64,000 nucleotides of DNA from Candidatus Thermodiscus eudorianus (GTDB taxonomy: Archaea; Thermoproteota; Thermoprotei_A; Sulfolobales; Acidilobaceae). Where the stretch lies: assembly GCA_015521085.1 (NCBI GenBank), contig WAOW01000010.1, positions 1 through 64,000 on the forward strand, given 5' to 3'. Positions within the stretch are counted from its first letter, which is position 1. Every line of letters begins with the position of its first letter. The notes under the pieces were generated by a model that saw only the letters and a list, made by a program, of their open reading frames with translations, had not been told where the DNA came from and searched no databases. Shown here in pieces: positions 31,481 through 40,048 of this stretch. A program made the translations under genes and the position numbers.

Positions 31481-32349
31481 TCTTTCCCCTTCAACATATG
31501 ATAGATCCTAGTGTAATCGGATTCGGAGAAGCCGTGCTTCACGGCGAGCCTGTAAGTATTTAGCGTCGCGGAGATTGCCGGTTCGGCGATCCCCTTATAG
31601 AACCCGGCTCTCACGGCATAGTCCAGGTCCTTCATGGCTAGCTTCAACGTGAAGGAGGCCGGCTCGTGGGGGTCCCTCTTCATCCTGTCCAAATACTTCT
31701 CCACTATACTGGCGAAAACAGTCTTGCCAAGTACCTCCTTGAAGACACTAGCGTCAACGCCATAGGACTCCGAGAGCAGAGCCGCCTCCGCGAGAAGCTG
31801 TAGATTCCCAATTAACAAAGAGTTAAACGCTAGCTTCAGCGCAGCAGCCTTTTCCGGCTCTTCACCAACGACTATAGCCTCCCCGGCCAGATCGTCGAGC
31901 AACGGTTTCGCGGCATTTACGCACAGTCTCTCGCCGCTCACCACGAATAGAGCTCTCCCTTTCTCTACTGCCGAAGGACCACCTAAGACTGGCGCTTCCA
32001 CGTAGCATCCTCCAAGGGATTTCACAAACTCGTAGAATCGCGTCGAGGCGTGGGGCGTTACAGTTGCAGAGTTTATTATTACGGCTCCATCGAGCCTACG
32101 GAACGTGCTTAGGACCGAGTAGATGGAGTCCTCGTCTGCCAGGAACAGTATAGCGTATCGAGCCTCTTGGACCGCGTCGAACGGCGATCTAGCGACTATA
32201 GCATTGAGTTCTCTGGCAAGCTTTTCGGCTTTCGCCTTAGTCCTATTCCATAGTATGAGCTGGTATCCCTTTGCTGCCAAGCGTTTGGCCGCTGCTGACC
32301 CCATCCTGCCAGTACCTATAATAGAGACCTTATCCCCCATCCTGCTCAC
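31477..32349 (-). CDS. Beta-hydroxyacid dehydrogenase (3-hydroxyisobutyrate dehydrogenase-like)
   Basis: A 290-residue NAD(P)-dependent dehydrogenase with Rossmann motif SIIGTGRMGSAAAKRL, VIINSATVTP, the substrate segment EAPVLGGPSAVEKGRA, and the catalytic Lys region KLAFNSLLIGN. The family includes 3-hydroxyisobutyrate, tartronate semialdehyde and succinic semialdehyde (GLYR-type) enzymes; the substrate is not evident. It overlaps the end of speE by 4 bp tail-to-tail. Confidence 0.85.
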   Translation of the reverse strand: MSRMGDKVSIIGTGRMGSAAAKRLAAKGYQLILWNRTKAKAEKLARELNAIVARSPFDAVQEARYAILFLADEDSIYSVLSTFRRLDGAVIINSATVTPHASTRFYEFVKSLGGCYVEAPVLGGPSAVEKGRALFVVSGERLCVNAAKPLLDDLAGEAIVVGEEPEKAAALKLAFNSLLIGNLQLLAEAALLSESYGVDASVFKEVLGKTVFASIVEKYLDRMKRDPHEPASFTLKLAMKDLDYAVRAGFYKGIAEPAISATLNTYRLAVKHGFSESDYTRIYHMLKGKD

Positions 32350-32425
32350 CCTATACCGCTACTGTAGTCTTGCATTGGAGATAAATCTTCTCGATGCTGA
32401 ACATAGGCTGAAGAGGGGATAGGAT

Positions 32426-33532
32426 ATAGGCGAGAGAGTCTGTCCAAGGTGTGGTAGGAGCGATAGAGAGCTGGAATTCATAGGTCCTCTCTGTAGGGAG
32501 TGCTACATAGAGGTCTACGGGGTCGGTAGTCTACCCGGCCAGGTCGACTTCGTCTACTGCAAGTACTGTGGCAGATTCAAGTACCAGGGTGGATGGAATG
32601 AGCCGACTGGAGGCCCCGAAGACACTATAACCGATTATCTAGCGATGGTTCTCACAAAAAAGCTCAGGGCCTCGGAGTATCTTGAGGAGGCTTGGATCGA
32701 GGATATACGGTTTGAGAGGCCTTTTAGCGGGCCCGGCGTCTATACCGTGCTCGTCCGACTCGCAGGGCAAGCGGGAGGAGTGGAGGTTAGGGAGGATAAA
32801 GCGGTCCTAGTGAAAGTCAACGCGGCGGTATGCCCGTACTGCGCGCGTAGGATAACTAAGAGGGGGTACAATGCTGTGCTGCAGATTAGGAGCAGTAGTG
32901 GTAGGTTAGATGATGATTTGAGGCGTCGGATAGACGCGTTCCTTCAGGACGAGTTGTCTCCTAGGCTCCAGGATTCTATTATAGGAGTAGAGGAGTATAG
33001 GGAGGGGTTCGATATACTCATCGATGATCCCTCCATCGCTAGGATGATAGCTTCCAAGATACGGTCCAACTTCCTGGCTAAGATCATAGAAACGTTTAAG
33101 CTCGTTGGCAGGAATCCCGATGGCTCTAGGAAGGGGCGTTTGACAATCTCGGTTAGAATCCCCGACATAAAGCATGGTGACGTGGTGCTAATAGACAACA
33201 GGCCATACATTTTCTTGACAGTGTCCACGGGAGGTAACGCCGTCCTTGTAGACCTTAACAGTGGCAGGGAGGTCCATATGTCGGTCGACTCCCTCTGGCA
33301 GAAGGGCTTCCAGCAGTATCCGGGCGGCCCTATGATGAAGAGGTATATGCTGTTGAGCAGGAGCGGGCCGACCACCGTGTTTCTCGACGCTGAATCCAAC
33401 TATAGCAAGGTAGTCGAGGTCCCATCTGATGTAGTCAGGGTGTATGCAGGGGATTTCCACGAGGGGGGAGAGTATAAAGTCTTCCTAGCAGGCAACAGGG
33501 TTTACGTGGTTAAGCGGGTTGATGACGGGTGA
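32426..33532 (+). CDS. nmd3: NMD3-family protein, apparent ATA start
   Basis: A protein of about 368 residues related to NMD3, the eukaryotic 60S export adaptor; the archaeal role in ribosome assembly or quality control is not settled. Reading upstream of the first ATG (32645) in frame adds the conserved N-terminal zinc ribbons: CPRCGR near residue 6, PLCRECYIEVYG and FVYCKYCGRFKYQ. A stop (TAG) at 32420-32422 leaves no ATG, GTG or TTG before them. ATA 32426 lies 7 nt after GAGGGG (32413-32418), so a non-canonical start or a base error is likely. It leads an operon with aIF1A, rio1 and the KH protein. Confidence 0.82.
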   Translation: MGERVCPRCGRSDRELEFIGPLCRECYIEVYGVGSLPGQVDFVYCKYCGRFKYQGGWNEPTGGPEDTITDYLAMVLTKKLRASEYLEEAWIEDIRFERPFSGPGVYTVLVRLAGQAGGVEVREDKAVLVKVNAAVCPYCARRITKRGYNAVLQIRSSSGRLDDDLRRRIDAFLQDELSPRLQDSIIGVEEYREGFDILIDDPSIARMIASKIRSNFLAKIIETFKLVGRNPDGSRKGRLTISVRIPDIKHGDVVLIDNRPYIFLTVSTGGNAVLVDLNSGREVHMSVDSLWQKGFQQYPGGPMMKRYMLLSRSGPTTVFLDAESNYSKVVEVPSDVVRVYAGDFHEGGEYKVFLAGNRVYVVKRVDDG

Positions 33533-33538
33533 ATAGAC

Positions 33539-33871
33539 ATGGCTAGAAGGGGAAAGGGCAGAGACCGTTTCAAGGGCGAGATGCCGCTTCCCAGCGACGA
33601 GGAAGGCACCCTTCTATGTGTGGTCAGAAGGAACCTGGGCGGGGGGTTCCTGGAGGTTTTCTGCACGGACGGCGACATCTACAAGGCCTGGATTCCCGGT
33701 AAGATGAGGCGGAGGGCATGGATGAGGGAGGGCGATATCATACTCTTCCTGCCCTGGGGTTCACGGGACATGAAGGGCGAGGTAGTCTATAGGTATCTCA
33801 AGGATGAAGTTAAGAAGCTCATGGAGATGGGGTTGATCTCGGAGGAGTTCATAGAGGAGGGAATGGAATAG
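33539..33871 (+). CDS. eif1a: Translation initiation factor 1A (aIF1A)
   Basis: A 110-residue S1/OB-fold protein that assists initiator tRNA binding and scanning on the small subunit. The basic N-terminus RRGKGRDR, LCVVRRNLGGGFLEVFC, AWIPGKMRRRAWMREGDII and PWGSRDMKGEVVYRY are classic eIF1A motifs, with an acidic C-terminal tail. It begins 6 bp after nmd3 and ends 1 bp before the rio1 start (33873). Confidence 0.95.
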   Translation: MARRGKGRDRFKGEMPLPSDEEGTLLCVVRRNLGGGFLEVFCTDGDIYKAWIPGKMRRRAWMREGDIILFLPWGSRDMKGEVVYRYLKDEVKKLMEMGLISEEFIEEGME

Positions 33872-33872
33872 A

Positions 33873-34691
33873 GTGCCTGGCAGGGGCCGATGGCTGAAAC
33901 GCCAGCGGAGAGAGGAGAGGAGGATAAAGGACAGGGACCTCTTAAAGACCGTCGAGGAGGTATTCGACTCCTTCACCGTATCACTCCTCTACAAGCTGTT
34001 ATCGAAGGGCGTAATCAAGGAGCTAAAAGGCGTTGTAAACGCTGGGAAAGAGGCGCGCGTTTACTTGGGCGTCTTGCGCGATGGAAGCTATGCCGCGGTT
34101 AAAATCTACCTGTCCTTCACAGCCGAGTTTAGGAAGAGTATCAGGAAATACATCGAGGGCGACCCCCGTTTCGAGAACATACCCAAGAATAACTTCAGGA
34201 AACTAATATACGAGTGGACGAGGAAGGAGTTCCGAAACCTGAAAAGGCTACATGAGAAAGGTGTGAGGGTCCCTCGTCCTATAGCGTATATGGGTAATAT
34301 ACTTGTAATGGAGTTTATAGGAGAAGACGGGTTGCGAGCCCCTCTGCTAGTCGAGATAGCCGGTGAACTTGGCCGGGAAGAGATGTATAATGTTTACCTT
34401 GACGTGGTTAACCAAGTTGAAGGAATAGTTTGTAGAGCCGGCTTGGTCCACGCGGATCTAAGCGAGTATAACTTAATGATTTATAACGATAGAGTATGGG
34501 TTATCGACGTGAGCCAGGCGGTCCACTACAACCATCCGCACGCCGATGAATTCCTGGACAGGGATCTCAGCAACATTTACACGTTCTTCTCCAGATACAT
34601 TGATATGAGCGGCTGGAGGGACGTGGAGAAGCGGATTAGGGGGTGTCTAAAAGCATGGAGGGAAGGGAAGCTAGACCAAGAATCTATGTGA
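33873..34691 (+). CDS. rio1: RIO1-type serine protein kinase
   Basis: A 272-residue atypical kinase for late small-subunit maturation. Motifs: GVVNAGKEARVYLG (nucleotide loop), YAAVKIY (Lys), the RIO1 insertion FRKSIRKYIEGDPRF, VMEFIGEDG (hinge), VHADLSEYNLM (catalytic loop) and VWVIDVSQAVHYNHP (metal Asp). It starts at GTG 33873 next to aIF1A. Co-transcription with aIF1A and a Dim2-like KH protein is a widely conserved archaeal arrangement. Confidence 0.95.
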   Translation: MPGRGRWLKRQRREERRIKDRDLLKTVEEVFDSFTVSLLYKLLSKGVIKELKGVVNAGKEARVYLGVLRDGSYAAVKIYLSFTAEFRKSIRKYIEGDPRFENIPKNNFRKLIYEWTRKEFRNLKRLHEKGVRVPRPIAYMGNILVMEFIGEDGLRAPLLVEIAGELGREEMYNVYLDVVNQVEGIVCRAGLVHADLSEYNLMIYNDRVWVIDVSQAVHYNHPHADEFLDRDLSNIYTFFSRYIDMSGWRDVEKRIRGCLKAWREGKLDQESM

Positions 34692-35251
34692 AAGTCCCTA
34701 TTGACAGGATTGGAGCCGTTATCGGTAGGCAGGGAGAGGTGAAGAGGTACCTGGTTGAGAAGCTCGGAGTAAGGTTGACTATTGATAGCGAGAACTCTCT
34801 GGTAATAGTGGAGCCTGAAGCCAGCAACGTGCCTCCCATCAACATGATGAAGGCTGGCGAGGTCGTGAAGGCGATCGCATATGGATTCCCGCCTGATAAG
34901 GCGTATCGATTAATGGACGAGGACCAGATACTGGTTATTGTTGATTTAAAGCAGATAGTAGGCGATTCGCCCAACCACTTGAAGAGGGTGAAGGGGCGGA
35001 TCATAGGAGAGGGTGGACGAGCTAGGAAGGCTATTGAGGAGATGACTGGGACTGACATATTCGTCGGAGACTATTATGTAGCTATAATAGGGGAATACGA
35101 GCGGGCTATGGCCGCTAAGAAAGCCGTCGAGATGCTTGCAGAGGGGCGTATGCACAGCACGGTGTACAAGTACCTGGACAGGGTACTGAGAGAGGTGAAG
35201 AGGAGGGAGGCATTACGTCTATGGGCTAGGGAGGAACTAGAGGGTCCCTAG
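34655..35251 (+). CDS. KH-domain RNA-binding protein (aDim2/Pno1-like)
   Basis: A 198-residue protein with two KH domains: the first has VPIDRIGAVIGRQGEVKRYL, the second VKGRIIGEGGRARKAIEEMTG, both with GxxG loops. It is the archaeal relative of Dim2/Pno1, which binds the 3' end of 16S rRNA and can stimulate aIF2 interaction. ATG 34655 has GGGGGTG at about 10 nt; GTG 34643 is an alternative. The gene overlaps rio1 by 37 bp, consistent with joint translation. Confidence 0.92.
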   Translation: MEGREARPRIYVKVPIDRIGAVIGRQGEVKRYLVEKLGVRLTIDSENSLVIVEPEASNVPPINMMKAGEVVKAIAYGFPPDKAYRLMDEDQILVIVDLKQIVGDSPNHLKRVKGRIIGEGGRARKAIEEMTGTDIFVGDYYVAIIGEYERAMAAKKAVEMLAEGRMHSTVYKYLDRVLREVKRREALRLWAREELEGP

Positions 35252-35306
35252 CCCGCTTTAGAGTTATTTCCCCTGGTTGCGTCCCCCATGCCTATGGACG
35301 GGAGCG

Positions 35307-35765
35307 ATGATGGAAGCCTGCGACGAGCAGAGCCCGGCCCGGGGCGGTGAGAAGGAAGAGCCGAAGGAGCTCCCGTCTGACTGTAGAGTTATAGTCCGTG
35401 GAGGATTGCCCAGGCTTAGGGATCTCGTTGACGAGATAAAACAACCCTTCTACGAGTATAACAGTTTGATCTCCTATACAGGCTATTATCTCAAGCCGGT
35501 GCATAAGGTTTACAAGAGGTTGCCAGACGGTAGGAGGAGAATATACGAGTACTATGGCAGGTACTGGTGGAGGAAGGAGGGGTCGCGTTGGATCTATGCT
35601 GGGACGGTAAAGCCGTCGTCTATCAAGTATGATCCGCCCTCGCATCCCCTGGAAGGCCTGTCCATTATAATAGAGGGTAGTGATGTAATACTTGACTGTA
35701 GGGATTACGATAGGTTTAGAGAGTTCTTCGCTGGACTTGAGATTGAGACCTTGAGTATAGAGTAG
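35307..35765 (+). CDS. Hypothetical protein, downstream in the nmd3 operon
   Basis: A 152-residue protein of unknown function, with an acidic N terminus and a Tyr- and Trp-rich core (EYNSLISYTGYYLKPVHK, IYEYYGRYWWRKEGSRWIY, then KPSSIKYDPPSHPLEG). The aromatic-rich repeats suggest nucleic acid or ligand binding but no domain is recognised. ATG 35307 and ATG 35310 are both possible; GGGAG lies upstream. It follows the KH gene by 55 bp, so it may belong to the ribosome-assembly operon. Confidence 0.6.
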   Translation: MMEACDEQSPARGGEKEEPKELPSDCRVIVRGGLPRLRDLVDEIKQPFYEYNSLISYTGYYLKPVHKVYKRLPDGRRRIYEYYGRYWWRKEGSRWIYAGTVKPSSIKYDPPSHPLEGLSIIIEGSDVILDCRDYDRFREFFAGLEIETLSIE

Positions 35766-35793
35766 TATCGCCTAGACCTATACACGGGGCGGG

Positions 35794-36642
35794 CTACTCT
35801 AGGGGTGTTATTACAATCTGGTCGCCTATGTCGACCCTTAGTTTCTTGGCGGCATCGCCCTGGTTGACTGCTATCTCTATGAAGCCGAAGCTATTTACAT
35901 ACATTACGAATTCTCCCACCTGGACGTCCTCGAACTTACGGCCTATAGTTGCAGTCGCCGAGCCAGTATCCGTCATAATCATGACCTTGTTCCAAGACAT
36001 TATTGGTAGGAGTCCCTGCCTCGCGCTTAGAGCTATATTGCCGAATTTGTCTATGTAGATTACTTTAACCCTATAACCCTCCTCTACCTCTTCGACGTGT
36101 TCGAGCACGAGCCTCTTCAATGCCTCCTGTTCTATGGGGCTGCCGAGCAACTCCATGTCTATTCCAGACGCGTAGAGTGCTGCTGCTGGGACGAAGACGT
36201 CTCTTGCATGGAACGTGTTGGAGAGGGGCCACTTGCCTCCAGGTAGCTTACCCTTGTATCTACTAGCTGCTATCTCTACTACCCTGTTAGGGATGAGAGC
36301 CACACCCCTCTTGAATCCCTCCCTCGTTATAGCTGGATAGAGGAGTCCATTGTTCGGGCCGACGAAGGTGTAGTCCCCTGCCTCTACCAGTATCGCCTCC
36401 CTGGTAGTCCCGACTCCCGGGTCGACGACCCCCACGATCACGGATCCCTTATCGGCCCAGAAGTATGTGCTGACGAGTATGTAGGCTCCAGCTATAACCT
36501 TGAAGCTAGGTACAGAGTTGTCTATCTCGATAAGCTCTAGGCCCTCGTCTATCGATTTCACAACGGCCCTTAGCACGCCAACATAGGGGCCCTCTCCGAA
36601 GTCTGTTATCATGTAGATACGCTTGTTCACCAAACTTCCCAC
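35794..36642 (-). CDS. SAM hydrolase (SAM hydroxide adenosyltransferase, DUF62)
   Basis: A 282-residue enzyme that hydrolyses S-adenosylmethionine to adenosine and methionine. N-terminal ITDFGEGPYVGVLRAVV, GVVDPGVGTTREAI, FVGPNNGLLYPAI, and the C-terminal FGNIALS segment are conserved DUF62 motifs. It starts at GTG 36642 or, less likely, GTG 36630. A TATA-like ATTATATAGG (minus strand, 36697-36706) lies about 55-65 bp upstream. Confidence 0.9.
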   Translation of the reverse strand: MGSLVNKRIYMITDFGEGPYVGVLRAVVKSIDEGLELIEIDNSVPSFKVIAGAYILVSTYFWADKGSVIVGVVDPGVGTTREAILVEAGDYTFVGPNNGLLYPAITREGFKRGVALIPNRVVEIAASRYKGKLPGGKWPLSNTFHARDVFVPAAALYASGIDMELLGSPIEQEALKRLVLEHVEEVEEGYRVKVIYIDKFGNIALSARQGLLPIMSWNKVMIMTDTGSATATIGRKFEDVQVGEFVMYVNSFGFIEIAVNQGDAAKKLRVDIGDQIVITPLE

Positions 36643-36696
36643 GCTCTCCTCTTGAGACGCTCCAGCGAAAATCCTAAGAACATCTCAGTATTTGAG

Positions 36697-36707
36697 CCTA
36701 TATAATA
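36697..36707. promoter_or_regulatory. TATA box CTATATAATA between SAM hydrolase and gdh
   Basis: CTATATAATA can be read as a TATA box on either strand. On the minus strand it would serve the SAM hydrolase gene (start about 36672); on the plus strand it would start a transcript near 36725, within the hairpin region. Confidence 0.4.
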
Positions 36708-36708
36708 G

Positions 36709-36809
36709 GGGGCGCGACGCCCCGCTGAGCAGGCCTGTAGGAGATCGCGGTGAGGCTGGGGTCTCTGACCCCCCGCACAGACTAGCAGCTCCTTAGCGTG
36801 TAGACGCTA
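36709..36809. other. Cluster of three strong hairpins (candidate ncRNA or leader)
   Basis: GGGGCG-CGA-CGCCCC (36709-36723), GGGGTC-TCT-GACCCC (36758-36772) inside a GCGG/CCGC stem (36747-36776) followed by ACA (36777-36779), and TAGCGT-GTAG-ACGCTA (36794-36809). The middle hairpin followed by ACA is reminiscent of box H/ACA, but it is too short to be sure. The spacer is 176 bp between a SAM hydrolase and gdh. Strand and function are undecided. Confidence 0.35.
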
Positions 36810-36843
36810 GGCCCACTATTGGGGGACTTGTTTAGCCGTGAGA

Positions 36844-36855
36844 TTGTTTATATAG
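36844..36855 (+). promoter_or_regulatory. TATA box for glutamate dehydrogenase
   Basis: TGTTTATATAGT is a strong TATA element. A start about 27 bp downstream (36878) would give a 28-nt leader for ATG 36906 containing GAGGTG (36888-36893), or a near-leaderless mRNA for ATG 36885. Confidence 0.55.
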
Positions 36856-36905
36856 TCATATGCGAATATCTGCTACTCGACAACATGAGGTGTGTGCCTG
36901 TGACC

Positions 36906-38162
36906 ATGGTTCACGATCCTTATGAGGAAGCGAAGAAGCAGCTTCGCCAAACAATAGAGCTCCTAGGCCTCGGCGAGGAGATCTACGAGATACTTGCAGT
37001 CCCCGAGAGGCTCCTGCAGGTCAGGTTACCTGTAAAGATGGACGATGGTACAGTTAAGGTCTTCATTGCCTGGAGAAGCCAGCACAACAGCGCCCTCGGC
37101 CCCTACAAGGGCGGAGTTAGATACCACCCCGATACCGACGCTCACGAAGTCATAGCCCTGAGCATGTGGATGACCTGGAAGAACAGCCTAGCAGGCCTGC
37201 CCTACGGCGGTGGTAAGGGCGGTATCCGCGTAGACCCCCACAAGCTAAGCCCAGGCGAGCTAGAGAGGCTGTCAAAAGCGTACTTCGAGGCCATCAGCGA
37301 CCTAGTGGGCCCTGACCAGGATATCCCGGCACCAGACGTCTACACGAACCCACAGGTGATGGCATGGTACTTCGAAGCATACAGTAGGGTGAAGAGGGGC
37401 CAGTACTTTGGAGTGGTGACCGGTAAGCCCGTCGAGCTAGGCGGGATGCATACTAGAATCATCGCCACTGGCTACGGGACAGCAGTATCCGCCAGGGAGG
37501 TTGCTAAGAAGCTATGGGGAGGAGTCGAGGGCAAGACCGTTGCAGTGCAGGGCTATGGCAACGCTGGCTACTACGCAGCTAAATTCCTGAGTGAAATGGG
37601 CGCCAAGGTAGTTGCTGTAAGCGACAGTAGGGGAGGAGTCTTTAACCCAGATGGAATCGACCCCGACGAGGCCAAGAAGATAAAGAATGAGACCGGGACT
37701 GTGCTAAACTATCCCAAGGCGGTGAAGAAGCTGACAAACGAGGAGCTCCTTGAGCTCGACGTCGATATACTGGTGCCAGCCGCTATAGAGAACGTGATCA
37801 CCGAGGCCAACGCTGACAAGATAAAGGCTAAGATAATTGCAGAGGCCGCAAACGGGCCGACCACCCCTGAGGCCGAGGTCGTCCTGACTAAGAAGGGCAT
37901 AATCGTCATACCCGACATCCTTGCCAACGCGGGCGGCGTTATCATGAGCCACATAGAGTGGGTAAACAACAGGATGGGCGGATGGATCACGGAAGAGGAG
38001 GCGAAGTCGAGGCTAGAGATGAAGATGGTCAATAACACCAACAAGGTATGGGACTACTGGCAGAACAAACTGGACACGAGCAAGTACAACATGAGGACGG
38101 CAGCTTACGCCATCGCCGTCGAGAGAGTCGTCAAGGCCATGAAGCTAAGGGGATGGATCTAA
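36906..38162 (+). CDS. gdhA: Glutamate dehydrogenase
   Basis: A 418-residue hexameric dehydrogenase interconverting glutamate with 2-oxoglutarate and ammonia. LGPYKGGVRYHP and LPYGGGKGGI (catalytic Lys region) and the Rossmann loop VAVQGYGNAGYYAAKFL are present; the length from ATG 36906 (MVHDPYEEAKK) is normal for archaeal GDH. Upstream ATG 36885 adds seven residues; codons before that overlap the TATA box. The coenzyme preference is not evident. The region after the stop is AT-rich with T-runs (38183-38220), probably terminator and promoter of the next gene. Confidence 0.95.
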   Translation: MVHDPYEEAKKQLRQTIELLGLGEEIYEILAVPERLLQVRLPVKMDDGTVKVFIAWRSQHNSALGPYKGGVRYHPDTDAHEVIALSMWMTWKNSLAGLPYGGGKGGIRVDPHKLSPGELERLSKAYFEAISDLVGPDQDIPAPDVYTNPQVMAWYFEAYSRVKRGQYFGVVTGKPVELGGMHTRIIATGYGTAVSAREVAKKLWGGVEGKTVAVQGYGNAGYYAAKFLSEMGAKVVAVSDSRGGVFNPDGIDPDEAKKIKNETGTVLNYPKAVKKLTNEELLELDVDILVPAAIENVITEANADKIKAKIIAEAANGPTTPEAEVVLTKKGIIVIPDILANAGGVIMSHIEWVNNRMGGWITEEEAKSRLEMKMVNNTNKVWDYWQNKLDTSKYNMRTAAYAIAVERVVKAMKLRGWI

Positions 38163-38269
38163 TCCCCAACAAATTCAAACAAATAATTATTTATTTTATT
38201 AAACCCGTTTTATTCTATTGTAACAGTGAATAACCCCGAAATACACTATCAGAGGCGGGGGTCCAAGCC

Positions 38270-38758
38270 ATGTCTCTAAAACTCGAAGTAATAGAGATAC
38301 CCCTGGGAGATGGGACCAACGTGATCATAGGCAAGAGCCACTTCATAAAGACCGTAGAAGACCTGTACGAGGCACTTGTAACCTCATGCCCCTCGCTGAG
38401 ATTCGGAATCGCATTCTGCGAAGCAAGCGCCAAACGACTAATCAGGAGAGATGGGAACGACGAAGAACTAATCAACATGGCCGTAGACGCCTGTAAGAGG
38501 ATTGCCGCCGGGCACGTGTTCGTTATCTACCTGAAGGGAGGCTGGCCCATTAACGTATTGAACGCTCTAAAGAACGTCCAGGAAGTAGTTAGCATTGAAA
38601 CGGCCACTGCGAACCCACTAAAAGTTATAGTGGCTGATCTAGGCGACCAGCGCGCTCTACTAGGCGTGGCTGACGGCTTTACGCCATTGGGCGTTGAAGG
38701 AGAGGAGGACGTAAAAGAGAGGAAGGAGTTCCTCAGAAAGATAGGGTACAAACGGTAG
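38270..38758 (+). CDS. Adenosine-specific kinase (COG1839)
   Basis: A 162-residue protein of the archaeal COG1839 family, named adenosine-specific kinase from the structure and in vitro binding of Pyrobaculum/Thermus members. [39 protein letters not shown], and [18 protein letters not shown] match. The in vivo role is uncertain. It starts at ATG 38270; a TATA-like TATTTATTTTATTAAA lies about 65-80 bp upstream. Confidence 0.82.
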   Translation: MSLKLEVIEIPLGDGTNVIIGKSHFIKTVEDLYEALVTSCPSLRFGIAFCEASAKRLIRRDGNDEELINMAVDACKRIAAGHVFVIYLKGGWPINVLNALKNVQEVVSIETATANPLKVIVADLGDQRALLGVADGFTPLGVEGEEDVKERKEFLRKIGYKR

Positions 38759-38759
38759 T

Positions 38760-39989
38760 CTAGATCAACTCTTTAGACGCCTTAACTATCCTCTGTGCAC
38801 CTTTTTCTATATCCTCCATCGAGGTGGCGAAGCTCAGCCTTACATAGTCCCTTCCAATGTTGCCCGGGAAACTGGTTCCTGGCAACACGAGAACCAGGTA
38901 GTCGTAGAGTAGCTTATCCACTAGCTTGTAGACGTCTAGCTTGGATTTCTCAAGCAGTGTCTTGACTCGTGGGAACATGTAGAATGCCCCCATCGGGAGG
39001 TAAGCCTCTATACCCTCCGCCTCCGAGAGTATCTCGTATAGCCTCTTGGACCTCCTCTCGAACTCCTCTATCATGCGGTTTACAGGCGTCCAGTCACCCT
39101 TCAGGGCCTCCACTCCGGCTTTCTGCACGAAGCTGGGGGCGCAGCTGTAGAGTGAGACGGCTAGGTCTAAGAGCCTGGGGACTACTTCCTCTCTCACAAC
39201 GACGTATCCTAGTCTCCACCCGGTCATGCTAAAGGTTTTCGAGAAGCCGTTGATGTAAACTACGTAGTCTCTCCAGTCAGGGTACGAGAGGAAGCTTTTG
39301 AACCGGGCGCCGTGGAAGACGAAGTTATCGTAGATCTCGTCGACGAATATTACTAGATTGTGTTTCCTGGCCAAGTCCATCACGTAATCTAGCTCTTCCG
39401 GCGTGAACACTGTTCCCGTCGGGTTATGGGGATTGTTTATGGCTATACCCCTCGTCTTATCGGTTATCATATCCTCTAGCCGTTCAACGTCTATGCTGAA
39501 GCCCTTGTCGGGCTCGAAGTTCATTGGTAGGAAGACCGGCTTGGCTCCGATGAACTTTGCTATCTGACTATAGGCGTAGTAGCTAGGGTCGAGTATTATG
39601 ACCTCGTCTCCTGGCTTGAGAAACGCTGATATCCCCAGGAATATAGCCGTCTTGGCTCCAGTGGTTACTATTATCTCGTCCGGCGACACTTTACCGTAGC
39701 GCGAGAGGTACTCCGATATCGCTTCCCTCAGCTCCGGTATGCCAGCCGTCTCCGTGTACCCTGTAAAACCCTCGTCGAGGGCTTTCTTAGCGGCTTCCAC
39801 TATGTGTTTGGGGGTTGGAAAGTCAGGCTGCCCTATGCCGAAACTCACAACATCCTTGCCCTCACTCCTTAGCCTTCTCACGGTGGCTAGGTAGGAGAAC
39901 GCTGTTTCACCTATGATCTCGTACATTGCAGGGTTTAAGATCTCGGTTGGCGCCTTCAAGTGGCTCACCCCAAAGATACGTTTAACCAT
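38760..39989 (-). CDS. PLP-dependent aminotransferase, class I (aspartate aminotransferase family)
   Basis: A 409-residue fold-type I aminotransferase. It shows VVSFGIGQPDFPTP near the N terminus, IAINNPHNPTGTV (phosphate/cofactor Asn), VDEIYDNF, and the Schiff-base Lys in NGFSKTFSMTGWRLGY (about 241-256). Likely substrates are aspartate or aromatic amino acids with 2-oxoglutarate. Together with GDH it links amino acid nitrogen to the 2-oxoacid pool. ATG 39989 is the start. Confidence 0.92.
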   Translation of the reverse strand: MVKRIFGVSHLKAPTEILNPAMYEIIGETAFSYLATVRRLRSEGKDVVSFGIGQPDFPTPKHIVEAAKKALDEGFTGYTETAGIPELREAISEYLSRYGKVSPDEIIVTTGAKTAIFLGISAFLKPGDEVIILDPSYYAYSQIAKFIGAKPVFLPMNFEPDKGFSIDVERLEDMITDKTRGIAINNPHNPTGTVFTPEELDYVMDLARKHNLVIFVDEIYDNFVFHGARFKSFLSYPDWRDYVVYINGFSKTFSMTGWRLGYVVVREEVVPRLLDLAVSLYSCAPSFVQKAGVEALKGDWTPVNRMIEEFERRSKRLYEILSEAEGIEAYLPMGAFYMFPRVKTLLEKSKLDVYKLVDKLLYDYLVLVLPGTSFPGNIGRDYVRLSFATSMEDIEKGAQRIVKASKELI

Positions 39990-40048
39990 GGATATCAGAC
40001 TAGGTTAATAATTCGAGGCTCGATCCTAGATACTGACGGGAGACGACT

